Source: Allobaileyella intestinalis (GTDB taxonomy: Bacteria; Bacillota; Clostridia; Peptostreptococcales; Anaerovoracaceae). Taken from it: a stretch of DNA of 64,000 nucleotides. The DNA is taken from contig NZ_VUNB01000002.1 of NCBI RefSeq assembly GCF_009695865.1, forward strand, positions 291,537 through 355,536. Reading direction: 5' to 3'. Position 1 is the stretch's first letter, and the number at the start of each line of letters is the position of its first letter. Shown piece by piece: positions 45,744-55,635 of the stretch. A model generated the notes under the pieces. That model saw only the letters and a program-made list of their open reading frames with translations. It ran no database searches and was not told the origin of the DNA. Position numbers and translations under genes: made by a program.

Positions 45744-48137
45744 ATGCTTAACAGCGATTCAAAAGAACGGCATCAGCACATGATCGAGCTCAGGCGGGTG
45801 TCCAAGTTTTATTCAAACAGGGACACCGTCAGCACAGGATTTTCAAAGCTTGATCTCACCCTGGATATGGGGGAGTTTGTTGCCATAACAGGAGAGAGCG
45901 GAAGTGGTAAATCCACCCTCCTCAACGTTATTTCTGGTCTGGACACCTACGAAGAAGGCGAGATGTTCGTTGGCGGTGAGGACACCAGCGGCTTCCGGCC
46001 AGTAGATTACGAGAGATACAGGAAACAGTATATCGGCAATATTTTTCAGGATTTCAACCTGGTAAACAGCTACACGGTCTATCAGAACGTGGAGCTTTCC
46101 ATGCTTCTTTGCGGAATTGACAAAGAAACCTGCAAGAAAAAGATACCGGAACTGCTGGAGCTGGTTGGCATGACCAAATACACTAGAACAAGGGCTTCCA
46201 GGCTTTCCGGAGGACAGAAGCAGAGAGTGGCCATCGCCAGAGCCCTGGCCAAAGACGCTCCCATAATTGTGGCCGATGAGCCAACAGGAAACCTGGACAG
46301 CAAGTCGGCAGCCATCGTCATGGAAGCTCTCCACAAGATTTCACGGGAAAAACTGGTTGTCATTGTCACCCATAATTACGACCAGGTGGAGCCTTACGTT
46401 TCCCGGAAGATCACCATGCATGACGGCCGCATAATTGAAGACACCCGCATAAGAGAACCTGAAAATGAACAGCCGGCAGGGGAACAGGGAAGAGCCGGAA
46501 AACATTCCGAAAACTTCGAGATTAAAGGAGGCAAACAGCCTTCCGGAAACATGACCCGCGGCACCAGGATGATGCTGGGAGTGAGAAACACCTTCAACCT
46601 CCCTGCAAAATTCATCCTCCTCCTTCTGGTGTACATGTTTGCAGCTGCTGCAGTTCTGGGAGGATATTCATCAACCAGAAGCAGCCTCCACGAAACAGAC
46701 CTTCTGGGATACAATCCATACTTCAGCTATACAGCCCCTGACAGAATCGTGGTGGCCAGGGAAGACAGAACACCAATAACCCAGGAGGACATTAACAAGC
46801 TGAAGTCCACAACCGGAGTAAAGAAGGTAATACAGAACGACATCGGCCTTGACAACAGCATCGGCCTGGAGACAGACCAGGCCGATATCAGAGGTGCAGT
46901 GTATAACCTCAGTGAGTCAGGCCTTACAGAGAAAAAGCTTTTTGCAGGAACCATGCCTGAAGGAGATAACGATGTGGTATGTCAGTTCGACACTGCCTAC
47001 GCACAGTCATCCAAGGAGCTGAAGGCAGATCCATCCAAGATTCTTGGAAGCGAATTTTACTGCTACCGCTTCAATTCCGATGATCCTGCAAGACCTGTAC
47101 CCCAGAAACTCAGGGTTACAGGTATTCTGTTTGTAGACAGCAGCAAGTCGAAAAACAGCCAGATAAACATGGAGACAGGCAATTCCAGAATCTATGTAAG
47201 TGACAACCTGGCCAGCCAGCTGAACATGAACAAGATTGCAATGGCCTCTGATATTACATTGGATTACAACGGAATGAAGGTCAAGACTTCTGCAGGCCAG
47301 GGCATTCCTGTCATTATTTCGGACAGGGTTCCGGCAGGGAAAGCATATATAAGCCAGGATCAGCTTTCATACTTTGCAAAAGAACCGGGTTCTGACATTC
47401 CGGCAGAGTCATCTGTAATTGGAAAGCCGCTGAACCTCACAGCGAAAAATATGTTTTTCCAGAAAGACGTATCCCTCACCGTAGGGAAAATATACACTGA
47501 AAAAACTATTGAGTCAGTTCTGGGATACAAGAAGGATGACTATCCGTCATACAGCCAGAGCGTTTTTGTGAACAGCGCAGACTACAACAACCTTTTCAGC
47601 AACGGAAACTATCAGGTGTCTGTCATAGTAAAGAACGAGCTGGATGCTGGAAATGTGGCCCACCTTCTTAGAAAGGACGGCTACAAAGTCATTCCGCTGA
47701 AAGATGCCCGCAGCGACTATACCGGCGGATTCAGCTTCGTCATAAAGCTGATGACCATGGGCGGATTCATCATTGAGATGGTTGTCATGTTCTTCATACT
47801 GTATGCTGTAGTCCGGCTCATAATGAAGTCCAGGAATTCCTATTATTCTACTTTGAGGATTTTGGGAGCAACCAGGGGAGACACAGCCATGATTCTACGG
47901 ATAGAGCTGGTGCTGATGATGATCATTGCATCAGCGGTGGACATGCTGGGACTCATGCTGGTCAAACACGGTGTGATTCATTCCTCAACAATAAGCGGAC
48001 TCATTGCTTTCCTTACAGTTAAGGATTATCTGCTGCTCTTTGCAGGACTGCTGGTAATGTCTATTCTGATTGCCGCCAGGTACTCTGCTAAGCTGTTCAG
48101 AAAAAGTGCCATGAGTGCATACAGAGAGGAGGAATAG
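45744..48137 (+). CDS. ABC transporter, fused ATPase-FtsX-type permease (subunit 1)
   Basis: This 797-residue protein has a MacB/LolD-like ATPase (residues ~13-240): Walker A GESGSGKSTL, Q-loop FQDFNL, signature LSGGQKQRVAIARA, Walker B IIVADEPTGNLD and VIVTHNYDQVE. A hydrophobic segment follows at ~292-312, a long extracellular domain (~315-660) and a cluster of transmembrane helices near the C-terminus. The layout matches MacB-type mechanotransmission exporters, in which ATPase and permease can be fused. GGAGG precedes the ATG. The next gene is a sister fusion, so they probably form a heterodimer. Export of a peptide, lipid or lipoprotein, or sensing of antimicrobial peptides, is possible; the substrate is not known. 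Confidence 0.88.
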   Translation: MLNSDSKERHQHMIELRRVSKFYSNRDTVSTGFSKLDLTLDMGEFVAITGESGSGKSTLLNVISGLDTYEEGEMFVGGEDTSGFRPVDYERYRKQYIGNIFQDFNLVNSYTVYQNVELSMLLCGIDKETCKKKIPELLELVGMTKYTRTRASRLSGGQKQRVAIARALAKDAPIIVADEPTGNLDSKSAAIVMEALHKISREKLVVIVTHNYDQVEPYVSRKITMHDGRIIEDTRIREPENEQPAGEQGRAGKHSENFEIKGGKQPSGNMTRGTRMMLGVRNTFNLPAKFILLLLVYMFAAAAVLGGYSSTRSSLHETDLLGYNPYFSYTAPDRIVVAREDRTPITQEDINKLKSTTGVKKVIQNDIGLDNSIGLETDQADIRGAVYNLSESGLTEKKLFAGTMPEGDNDVVCQFDTAYAQSSKELKADPSKILGSEFYCYRFNSDDPARPVPQKLRVTGILFVDSSKSKNSQINMETGNSRIYVSDNLASQLNMNKIAMASDITLDYNGMKVKTSAGQGIPVIISDRVPAGKAYISQDQLSYFAKEPGSDIPAESSVIGKPLNLTAKNMFFQKDVSLTVGKIYTEKTIESVLGYKKDDYPSYSQSVFVNSADYNNLFSNGNYQVSVIVKNELDAGNVAHLLRKDGYKVIPLKDARSDYTGGFSFVIKLMTMGGFIIEMVVMFFILYAVVRLIMKSRNSYYSTLRILGATRGDTAMILRIELVLMMIIASAVDMLGLMLVKHGVIHSSTISGLIAFLTVKDYLLLFAGLLVMSILIAARYSAKLFRKSAMSAYREEE

Positions 48138-48140
48138 GTG

Positions 48141-50618
48141 ATGATAAAACTTACCGGAGTAAATAAGTATTACAACAGGCGGAAACAGAACGAGATTCAT
48201 GTAATCGACAACACTTCTGTGGAACTGCCTGATTCCGGCATCGTAACCATGCTGGGACCTTCCGGATGCGGAAAGACCACCCTCCTCAATGCAATAGGCG
48301 GACTGGACAAGGTGGATTCTGGCTCAATCTACATTGACGACCAGCTCATAACCCGCCACAGCACCGGAAAAATCGACGACATAAGAAATGCAAGAATCGG
48401 ATATATTTTCCAGAATTTCAACCTGCTGGATGATCAGACCGTCTTCGAAAACGTGGCTGTGGCTCTCCGCATGGTGGGAATCAAAGATAAGAAAATAATT
48501 AAAGAGAGGGTGAACTACTGCCTGGAGGCTGTGGGAATATACCAGTTCAGGAATAAAGATGCAGGTGCCCTTTCAGGAGGTCAGAGGCAGAGGGTGGCCA
48601 TCGCAAGGGCCATCGTGAAGAACCCGAGAATTATCATTGCCGATGAGCCCACAGGAAACCTGGACAGCGTAAATACTATTCAGGTCATGAATATCATCAA
48701 GACCATATCCAGGGACAGGCTGGTGCTGCTGGTTACCCACGAAAGGGAGATAGCCCAGTTCTATTCTGACAGAATCCTGGAAATGAAGGACGGAAAGGTT
48801 CTTTCTGACAAGATTAACGATTCATCTAAGTATCTTGATTACCAGCTGGAGAACAGGATTTATCTGAAGGATATGCCTGTGGCAGGACGGTTCCGCAAAG
48901 ATGATATGACTGTTTCTGTGTACAGCGACAGGCCCTGGGAGAAAGGCAACATAAAGATGGTGCTGAGAGGGGGAAACCTCTTCATTGACACCGGCGGAAA
49001 ATACAATGTCATCGACGAGACCAGCAATATCCAGCTCATTGATGATCACTACTCTGCCATGGATGAAAGTGTATACCAGGATGAAAGATTCCAGTACGAC
49101 AAGTACATGCCGGAGAATTTCAAGGCAAAATACAGGTCCGTGTACACTCCATTCAACATGGTGGCCAAGGGCTTCAAGACCGTGAAAGGCTTCAGGCGGC
49201 TGAAGAAGCTGCTGCTTCTGGGCTTCGTTTTTGCAGCCATGTTCACCTTTGTGGCAACCAGCAACGTGCTGGGAGTTCTCCAGATAGATGACAACGACTT
49301 CATGCTTTCGGACAGACATTACGTTACAGTGTCGAATCCTTCAAAAAACACGGATCTCATCAACCGGGTAAGCCAGATGAAGAACAGCACTTATGTGGTG
49401 CCGGGAGATTCCACAGTTACCATAAAGGTGCCTCTAAATGACTACATTCAGACATCAATGGCATCTGCAGCCCTGAGCGGTTCAATAGTCAGATCCGATA
49501 TGATAACGGATAAAGACGTTAAATACGGAAGGCTGCCGGCAGGCAGCGGCGAGATGGCCGTGGACAAAATGATGATCCGCAGATATCTGAAGGCAAAGGC
49601 TGGGAAAACTGCAGGCATCACCTCCTATGACCAGTTCCTCAACAGGACGGTGACTATTCCAAACGTAGGGGACCGGGTGATCACCGGAATAACAGACACA
49701 GGTTCTCCTTCAATTTACGTTCCCCAGGATCAGGTGATGTACTACATCGCCAATTCCCCTAAGGGACAGAACCAGCTCATGGGAGATTCTTCAGCCTTTG
49801 ACGTGAGCCAGGGAGGAGATCAGGAAGAAGCTCAGACAGGAGCAGCGGCTTCATCTGTAATAGATTACGCCCTCAGACCGTCGGGCCTTAAGATAAAAAA
49901 AGGCAGGGCTCCTGAGAACGATTACGAGGCGCTGGTAAATTACTCCCATGCAGAGGAGTTCCCGCTGAACAAGACCATCAGCAAGAAGATGAACAACACT
50001 CCTCTGAAGGTAGTGGGATATTACACTAACGATACACCGGAGGACAACACTTACGTAAACAGCAGCACCATATACAACAACTACGTAAGCAAGCAGAAAG
50101 TGATGTCCGTTTACTCTGATAATCCACAGAAACTGGTATCGGAGCTGAAGGCCGCAGGCCTGGATGGTCAGGTTAACTACGACAGAGATAAAGCCGAGTT
50201 TAAAGATTCTCAGAAGAGCATGACCAGAAATGCTCTTATTCTTGCAGGAGTAGTCCTTGCCATCGCTCTCATCGAGATGTACCTGATGCTCAGGTCATCC
50301 TTCCTTTCCAGAATAAAGGAAGTGGGAACACTGAGAGCCATCGGTCTCAAGAAGAAAGACATTTACTCCATGTTCCTGGGCGAGATAATAGTGATTACAA
50401 CCATCACGGCCATACCGGGGCTCATATTGATCTACTACATCATGACCAATGTAATAAAGATCACCAGCTTCCTGGCCAGCCAGTTTATGGTCACTCCGTC
50501 GGTGGCTGTTTTGTCCTTTGTTTTGATGATGGCCTTCAATATCGTGGTTGGACTTATTCCTGTATGGAGAACTCTGAGCAAGAGACCGGCCCAGATACTG
50601 AGCAGAACCGATATCTGA
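48141..50618 (+). CDS. ABC transporter, fused ATPase-FtsX-type permease (subunit 2)
   Basis: This 825-residue partner of the preceding gene starts 3 bp after its stop; I chose ATG 48141 because GGAGG lies 7 bp upstream, while GTG 48138 would be too close. ATPase domain: Walker A GPSGCGKTTL, Q-loop FQNFNL, signature LSGGQRQRVAIARA, Walker B IIIADEPTGNLD, LLVTHERE. One transmembrane segment follows (about 362-385), then a large extracellular domain and three C-terminal transmembrane helices with FLSRIKEVGTLRAIGLKKKDIY, the FtsX/MacB permease signature. Both subunits keep all ATPase residues. It ends at a terminator before glnS. Confidence 0.88.
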   Translation: MIKLTGVNKYYNRRKQNEIHVIDNTSVELPDSGIVTMLGPSGCGKTTLLNAIGGLDKVDSGSIYIDDQLITRHSTGKIDDIRNARIGYIFQNFNLLDDQTVFENVAVALRMVGIKDKKIIKERVNYCLEAVGIYQFRNKDAGALSGGQRQRVAIARAIVKNPRIIIADEPTGNLDSVNTIQVMNIIKTISRDRLVLLVTHEREIAQFYSDRILEMKDGKVLSDKINDSSKYLDYQLENRIYLKDMPVAGRFRKDDMTVSVYSDRPWEKGNIKMVLRGGNLFIDTGGKYNVIDETSNIQLIDDHYSAMDESVYQDERFQYDKYMPENFKAKYRSVYTPFNMVAKGFKTVKGFRRLKKLLLLGFVFAAMFTFVATSNVLGVLQIDDNDFMLSDRHYVTVSNPSKNTDLINRVSQMKNSTYVVPGDSTVTIKVPLNDYIQTSMASAALSGSIVRSDMITDKDVKYGRLPAGSGEMAVDKMMIRRYLKAKAGKTAGITSYDQFLNRTVTIPNVGDRVITGITDTGSPSIYVPQDQVMYYIANSPKGQNQLMGDSSAFDVSQGGDQEEAQTGAAASSVIDYALRPSGLKIKKGRAPENDYEALVNYSHAEEFPLNKTISKKMNNTPLKVVGYYTNDTPEDNTYVNSSTIYNNYVSKQKVMSVYSDNPQKLVSELKAAGLDGQVNYDRDKAEFKDSQKSMTRNALILAGVVLAIALIEMYLMLRSSFLSRIKEVGTLRAIGLKKKDIYSMFLGEIIVITTITAIPGLILIYYIMTNVIKITSFLASQFMVTPSVAVLSFVLMMAFNIVVGLIPVWRTLSKRPAQILSRTDI

Positions 50619-50665
50619 TAACTGAAATCTGATATATGACATATGACACTTGATAGCTGATCTGA

Positions 50666-50714
50666 AAACCGGGCGGCCCCTTCCCTGTTTCGCGGGAAAA
50701 CCGCCTGGTTTATT
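50666..50714 (+). terminator. Terminator-like hairpin after the ABC transporter genes
   Basis: AACCGGGCGG and CCGCCTGGTT pair around an inner TCCC/GGGA stem, followed by T-rich sequence. Confidence 0.65.
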
Positions 50715-50742
50715 TGTAAGCGTACAATCAAAGTGATATAAT
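50714..50742 (+). promoter_or_regulatory. Promoter of glnS
   Basis: TTGTAA (50714-50719) and TATAAT (50737-50742), 17-bp spacer, 38 bp before the ATG. Confidence 0.7.
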
Positions 50743-50779
50743 TTTTCCGTTAATATACAAGAAAACCGGAGGAAAACAT

Positions 50780-52432
50780 ATGAGTGAAAATAACACCAAT
50801 TCTGAAATGATGAACAATTTTATCCATGACATCATTGATGAAGAACTGGCCCAGGGTAAGGTAACAAAGATCGCTACCAGGTTTCCCCCTGAACCTAACG
50901 GATATCTTCATATAGGTCATGCTAAATCCATATGCCTGAACTTCGGTACGGCTTTGAAATATGGAGGCACCTGCAACCTGAGATACGATGACACCAACCC
51001 TGTAAAGGAAGACGTGGAATATGTAGATGCCATAGAAGAAGATGTAAAGTGGCTGGGATTCCAGTGGAACAAGAGACTCTGGGCTTCAGAATACTTCGAT
51101 ACCATGTATGAGGCAGCAGAAGAACTTATTAAAAAGGGCAAGGCTTTCGTCTGCAATCTTACTGCCGACCAGATCAGAGAGTACAGAGGAACGCTGACAG
51201 AGCCAGGCAAGAACAGCCCGTACAGAGACAGGACAATCGAGGAAAACATGGAACTCTTCCACAAGATGAGAGACGGAGAGTTCGGTGATGGAGAAGCTGT
51301 GCTGAGAGCTAAGATTGACATGGCCAGCCCTAACATAAACATGAGAGACCCTGTAATCTACAGAGTTTCACATACAACTCACCACAATACGGGAGACAAG
51401 TGGTGCATCTATCCGATGTACGATTTCGCTCATCCCATTGAGGATGCTATCGAAGGAATCACCCACTCCCTGTGCACCCTGGAGTTCGAGGATCACAGAC
51501 CTCTGTATGACTGGGTTCTCAAGGAAGTAGGCTTCTGGCCAAACCCTCCACGCCAGATTGAATTTGCCCGCCTCAATATTACAGATACCTTGATGAGCAA
51601 GAGATATCTGAAGAAGATGGTAGATGAGGGCAGAGTAGATGGATGGGACGATCCGAGAATGCCTACCATTGCAGGAATCAGGAGGAGAGGTTACACCCCG
51701 GAAGCAGTAAGGAAGTTCTGCGAGGAAATCGGCGTGGCCAAGGCTAACTCCACTGTAGACGCAGCTCAGCTGGAGGCAGCAGTGAGAGACGATCTGCAGA
51801 ACAAAGTGCCTGCAAGAAACGTGGTAATGAACCCGATCAAGGTTATCATCACCAACTACCCAGAGGGGCAGAAAGAGATGGTTACCGTTGAGAACAACAG
51901 AAACGTGCCTGAGATGGGAGACAGACAGGTGCCTTTCGGCAGAGAGCTGTGGATTGACGGAGATGATTTCATGGAAGTTCCTGTAAAAAAATATTTCCGT
52001 CTCTTCCCAGGTAACGAGGTGCGATTCAAGGGTGCATATTTCGTTACTTGCAATGAAGTAGTGAAAAACGAAGATGGCACAATCAAGGAGCTTCACTGCA
52101 CCTATGACCCTGCCACAGGTGGCGGCGGAGTAAATGCCGGCCGTAAAGTAAAGGGTACCATTCATTTCGTTGAAGCCGATTCAGCAGTCAGAATCAGGAT
52201 CAGAGAATACGGTCACATGATGAACACCCTGGAAGACGGTTCAATGGAATTCAACCAGGACTCTCTGAAAGAAACCTGGGGCTATGCAGAGCCTTCATTG
52301 GCAAAAGCTGAACCGGGAGAGAGATTCCAGTTCTTCAGAAAAGGCTATTACATTGCAGATACTAAGCTGACCACCGATACAGAGAAGGTGTTCAACAGCA
52401 TTGTCAGCCTGAAGAGCTCATGGAAGAAATAG
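50780..52432 (+). CDS. glnS: Glutaminyl-tRNA synthetase
   Basis: This 550-residue class I synthetase charges tRNA-Gln directly. [16 protein letters not shown] contains the HIGH motif in its GlnRS form, NLRYDDTNP is typical for GlnRS/GluRS, and [11 protein letters not shown] is the KMSKS-like loop. TFFEDHRP-type residues ([12 protein letters not shown]) and the two C-terminal beta-barrel anticodon domains (about 345-550) follow the bacterial GlnRS pattern. Many Firmicutes lack glnS and make Gln-tRNA through GatCAB, so this gene was probably acquired in this lineage long ago. GGAGG precedes the ATG. It is monocistronic. Confidence 0.96.
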   Translation: MSENNTNSEMMNNFIHDIIDEELAQGKVTKIATRFPPEPNGYLHIGHAKSICLNFGTALKYGGTCNLRYDDTNPVKEDVEYVDAIEEDVKWLGFQWNKRLWASEYFDTMYEAAEELIKKGKAFVCNLTADQIREYRGTLTEPGKNSPYRDRTIEENMELFHKMRDGEFGDGEAVLRAKIDMASPNINMRDPVIYRVSHTTHHNTGDKWCIYPMYDFAHPIEDAIEGITHSLCTLEFEDHRPLYDWVLKEVGFWPNPPRQIEFARLNITDTLMSKRYLKKMVDEGRVDGWDDPRMPTIAGIRRRGYTPEAVRKFCEEIGVAKANSTVDAAQLEAAVRDDLQNKVPARNVVMNPIKVIITNYPEGQKEMVTVENNRNVPEMGDRQVPFGRELWIDGDDFMEVPVKKYFRLFPGNEVRFKGAYFVTCNEVVKNEDGTIKELHCTYDPATGGGGVNAGRKVKGTIHFVEADSAVRIRIREYGHMMNTLEDGSMEFNQDSLKETWGYAEPSLAKAEPGERFQFFRKGYYIADTKLTTDTEKVFNSIVSLKSSWKK

Positions 52433-52442
52433 AATAATTTTA

Positions 52443-52482
52443 TTATGCTCAGCAGTTCTCCTAAGGATCTTGCTGAGCATAA
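52443..52482. terminator. Perfect hairpin after glnS without a T-run
   Basis: TTATGCTCAGCA (52443-52454) and TGCTGAGCATAA (52471-52482) are exact complements; the following CTGTATAC is not a T-run, so termination may be weak or the hairpin may protect mRNA ends. Confidence 0.5.
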
Positions 52483-52527
52483 TCTGTATACACCAGATGT
52501 TGAAGATTATGAACAGGGAGGAGTGCT

Positions 52528-54246
52528 ATTAACAGCTTATTTTACACAATAGTAGGAATAGCCAATACACAGCCTGTCTTTGCAAAGGTTTTTACCACCA
52601 CGCTGAGATGGGTGTTTGTGGTGCTGGCCATATATATTCTCCTGAAATGCATTCTCTCCCTTCTTTCCACAAGAGCAACCCCTGAGGTCTGGGGATATCT
52701 TTATGTGGAAGATGGAGTAGGAATTCCAATTACTCACTGGGAGAACGTTATCGGCAGATCCAAATCTGTTGACATACGGCTGCAGAATCCCACGATCTCG
52801 AAAAATCAGTGCATACTGATCCGCAGGAAGGACGGCAAGTGGCTGATCAAGGATCTGGACTCAAAGAACGGAACTGTTGTAAACGGAACTCAGCTGATCC
52901 CAAGCAAAAGGTACATCATAAACCCCGGAGATGAGATAGTGATGGGTGGAACCAGGTGTACTCTGGCAACGGTCAGCATCGAGGAGAGCAACAACAATGA
53001 AGAACTGAGGAAACTGGACAAGAAGCCCATGAGGCCGTGGAAAACCATGATTGCCATTACGGCTTTCCAGATTCTTACTATTATCCAGCTTATTATTGCC
53101 CTGGGTACCAAGATTACTCCGGTGGCTGTTTTTTCCATGCTTCTTCTTTCCGTGATAATGTGGGTCTACGTAATTGTATCCCGCTCCTTTGGAGCAAGAG
53201 GTTTCGAGATGGAGCTCATCGCTTTCTTCATGTCCACCATCTCCATGGCGGTAACGGCCTCCTCTGCACCGGCGTCGGCAATTAAACAGCTGGCTGCCAT
53301 AGTCATCGGAATCTGCTTGTTCCTTTTCATGTGTATCTACCTGAGAGACCTGAACAGAACAAAGAAACTAAGACCTGTTCTCATCTGGCTTTCCGTAGGC
53401 CTTCTGGCCTTCAACCTGGTTTTCGGTACTATCAAGTACGGTGCTGCCAACTGGGTAAATATCGGAGGAGTTTCTGTCCAGCCTTCCGAGCTGGTCAAGA
53501 TAGCCTTTATCTGTATCGGCTCAGCCACTCTGGAAGAGCTGTTTGACAAGAGAAACCTGATGGTGTTCGTTGTGTTCTCATTCTTCTGCCTGGGATGTCT
53601 GGCGCTGATGGGAGACTTCGGAACAGCAATGATATTCTTCATCACATATCTTGTTGTGTCATTCCTGCGAAGCGGAGACTTTTCAAGGCTCATCCTTACA
53701 TTTGTGGGAGCCTTCCTCATGGGCCTGATGGTCCTCAGGTTCAAGCCATATATTGCAGCGAGATTCGGTGCCTGGGGTCACGTCTGGAAGTATGCAGACG
53801 GCATGGGATACCAGCAGACAAGGACAATGTCTTATGGAGCCGGCGGAGGCCTTCTTGGTCTGGGAGCGGGAAACGGTTCTCTTAAAACCGTAGGAGCTTC
53901 TAATACGGACCTGGTTTTCGGAATGGTCATGGAAGAGTGGGGATATGTAATAGCAGTGCTGCTGGTACTGTGCATAATCACTCTTTCCCTCTTCGCAGTT
54001 AACTCTATTATGGCGGGCCGGTCCACCTTCTATACCATCGGTGCATGCGGCGCAGCTACTATGTTTATTTTCCAGACGATGCTGAACGTCTTCGGAGCAG
54101 TGGACCTCCTTCCTCTTACAGGAGTTACGTTCCCATTCGTTTCAGCAGGAGGAACCAGCATGATAACCTCATGGGCCCTTCTTTCATACTTCAAAGCGGC
54201 GGACATGAGAAAAGATGCTAGTATTGCCATACGAAAGCGGGGGTAG
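52528..54246 (+). CDS. FHA domain-FtsW/RodA/SpoVE-family glycosyltransferase fusion
   Basis: This membrane protein joins a phosphothreonine-binding FHA domain to a SEDS peptidoglycan polymerase. A first transmembrane helix (WVFVVLAIYILLKCIL) is followed by the FHA domain (NVIGRSKSVDIRLQNPTISKNQCILI, DLDSKNGTVVNG). About ten transmembrane helices follow, with INIGGVSVQPSELVKIAF-like SEDS signature (ANWVNIGGVSVQPSELVK) and LPLTGVTFPFVSAGGTSM near the end. The start is unusual: GGAGG at 52517-52521 lies 6 nt before ATT at 52528, which begins INSLFYTIVG; the first GTG (52612) lies inside the first helix without a ribosome binding site. It is followed after 3 bp by a penicillin-binding protein, its likely transpeptidase partner. 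Confidence 0.88.
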   Translation: MNSLFYTIVGIANTQPVFAKVFTTTLRWVFVVLAIYILLKCILSLLSTRATPEVWGYLYVEDGVGIPITHWENVIGRSKSVDIRLQNPTISKNQCILIRRKDGKWLIKDLDSKNGTVVNGTQLIPSKRYIINPGDEIVMGGTRCTLATVSIEESNNNEELRKLDKKPMRPWKTMIAITAFQILTIIQLIIALGTKITPVAVFSMLLLSVIMWVYVIVSRSFGARGFEMELIAFFMSTISMAVTASSAPASAIKQLAAIVIGICLFLFMCIYLRDLNRTKKLRPVLIWLSVGLLAFNLVFGTIKYGAANWVNIGGVSVQPSELVKIAFICIGSATLEELFDKRNLMVFVVFSFFCLGCLALMGDFGTAMIFFITYLVVSFLRSGDFSRLILTFVGAFLMGLMVLRFKPYIAARFGAWGHVWKYADGMGYQQTRTMSYGAGGGLLGLGAGNGSLKTVGASNTDLVFGMVMEEWGYVIAVLLVLCIITLSLFAVNSIMAGRSTFYTIGACGAATMFIFQTMLNVFGAVDLLPLTGVTFPFVSAGGTSMITSWALLSYFKAADMRKDASIAIRKRG

Positions 54247-54249
54247 AAG

Positions 54250-55590
54250 ATGCAGAAACTTGAGAACAGAGCAAGAATATGCCTTCTGCTGGCAGCCGTC
54301 CTCTTCCTGGGACTGGTGGTTTTCACCTGGAGACTGGTGGTTCATGGAGCAGAGTGGGCTACTTTTTACGGGAACACCCAGATCTACACTAACGGCATGA
54401 TCAACCGCGGTACGGTTTACGACAGAAACGATGTAATGCTGATGCAGTGTACTCCAAATGGTGTTGTTTATCCTGACAGCAGTGTTCTCAGGATGTCCAC
54501 CGTTCATGCAGTTGGAGATCCTAAGGGAAACATGTCAACAGGGGCCATCAACATGTGGAAGGGTGGTCTGATCGGCTACAACCTCCTTAACGGAACCTAT
54601 GACACCACCAAAGACGGAAAAAAGATAACGCTGAACATTGATTCAAAGGCCAATGTTGCGGCATACGAGGCTCTCGGAAGTCACAACGGAACGGTGGGAG
54701 TGTTCAACTACAAGACAGGAGAGATTCTCACAATGGTATGTAAGCCGAGCTTCGATCCTCTTGGTACACTTCCTTCAGATCCGGATTCATCTATTTATTT
54801 CAATCCCTTCCTTCAGGGACTGATGACCCCGGGATCAACCTTCAAGCTTGTTACCAGTGCTGCCGCAATAGAATATGATCCGGATATCGATTCTTTCTCA
54901 TTTACTTGCGACGGTGTGAATCACTACGGAAATGCCAAGTTTGCATGTACCGGTGTCCACGGGACTTCAGACTTCGAGAGAGCTCTTGCAGTTTCCTGTA
55001 ACGGTGCCTTTGGTGCCATTACAAGAGAGGTTGGTGCAGATAACATGAAAAAAGAAGTGAAAGCCTGCGGCCTCACTTCTTCTATGGATATTAACGGAAT
55101 AAAGACAGCGGCTGGTTCCTTTGACTTCCCTTCAGATGATGAGGTAGCCCTTTCCTGGGCCGGCATCGGACAAGGCAAGGACCAGGTCAACCCTGCTGCC
55201 ATGATGGCTTTTGTAGGCTCCATTGCCAATGGAGGAAAGGCCATTCAGCCTTCTCTGATCAAGAGTTCCAATATTATCAGGAAGGTTACGGGTGGAAAGT
55301 CCATGGGTGAGTACATGTCTCAGGACACTGCAGACAGGCTGAAGTCCATGATGAAGAACAACGTAGAAGTAACCTACGGTACAGGAAACTTCCCTGGACT
55401 TGATATTTACGCAAAATCAGGAACTGCAGAAGTGGGAACAGATAAGAACAACGGCTGGTTTGTGGGATTCATTGATGATCCGGACCATCCTTATGCCTTT
55501 GTAATATGGGTTCAGGGAGGAGGAACCGGATATCAGGTTGGAGGACCTATTGCCAACGACGTATTGAACACTTTGATTCAGGACAATTAA
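54250..55590 (+). CDS. Penicillin-binding protein (class B-like transpeptidase)
   Basis: This 446-residue single-pass membrane transpeptidase cross-links peptidoglycan. It has an N-terminal transmembrane helix (ICLLLAAVLFLGLVVFTWRL), a short pedestal with RGTVYDRN (the typical class B entry motif), and the transpeptidase domain with GSTFKL (catalytic Ser-x-x-Lys), SCNGAF (SxN) and KSGTAE (KTG equivalent). The size and pairing resemble actinobacterial PbpA next to FtsW/RodA-type and FHA genes. Start 3 bp after the FHA-FtsW gene indicates coupled translation; together they form a SEDS-PBP pair for division, elongation or sporulation. Confidence 0.92.
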   Translation: MQKLENRARICLLLAAVLFLGLVVFTWRLVVHGAEWATFYGNTQIYTNGMINRGTVYDRNDVMLMQCTPNGVVYPDSSVLRMSTVHAVGDPKGNMSTGAINMWKGGLIGYNLLNGTYDTTKDGKKITLNIDSKANVAAYEALGSHNGTVGVFNYKTGEILTMVCKPSFDPLGTLPSDPDSSIYFNPFLQGLMTPGSTFKLVTSAAAIEYDPDIDSFSFTCDGVNHYGNAKFACTGVHGTSDFERALAVSCNGAFGAITREVGADNMKKEVKACGLTSSMDINGIKTAAGSFDFPSDDEVALSWAGIGQGKDQVNPAAMMAFVGSIANGGKAIQPSLIKSSNIIRKVTGGKSMGEYMSQDTADRLKSMMKNNVEVTYGTGNFPGLDIYAKSGTAEVGTDKNNGWFVGFIDDPDHPYAFVIWVQGGGTGYQVGGPIANDVLNTLIQDN

Positions 55591-55635
55591 GATGAGATAT
55601 GATCAGGAGCCATGGGTTTAACCTGCAATTGATGG

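Noticed and set aside
45509..45751. Short ORFs in the gap before the ABC transporter genes
   Set aside because: They overlap palindromic GC-rich DNA, start without ribosome binding sites and resemble no protein.
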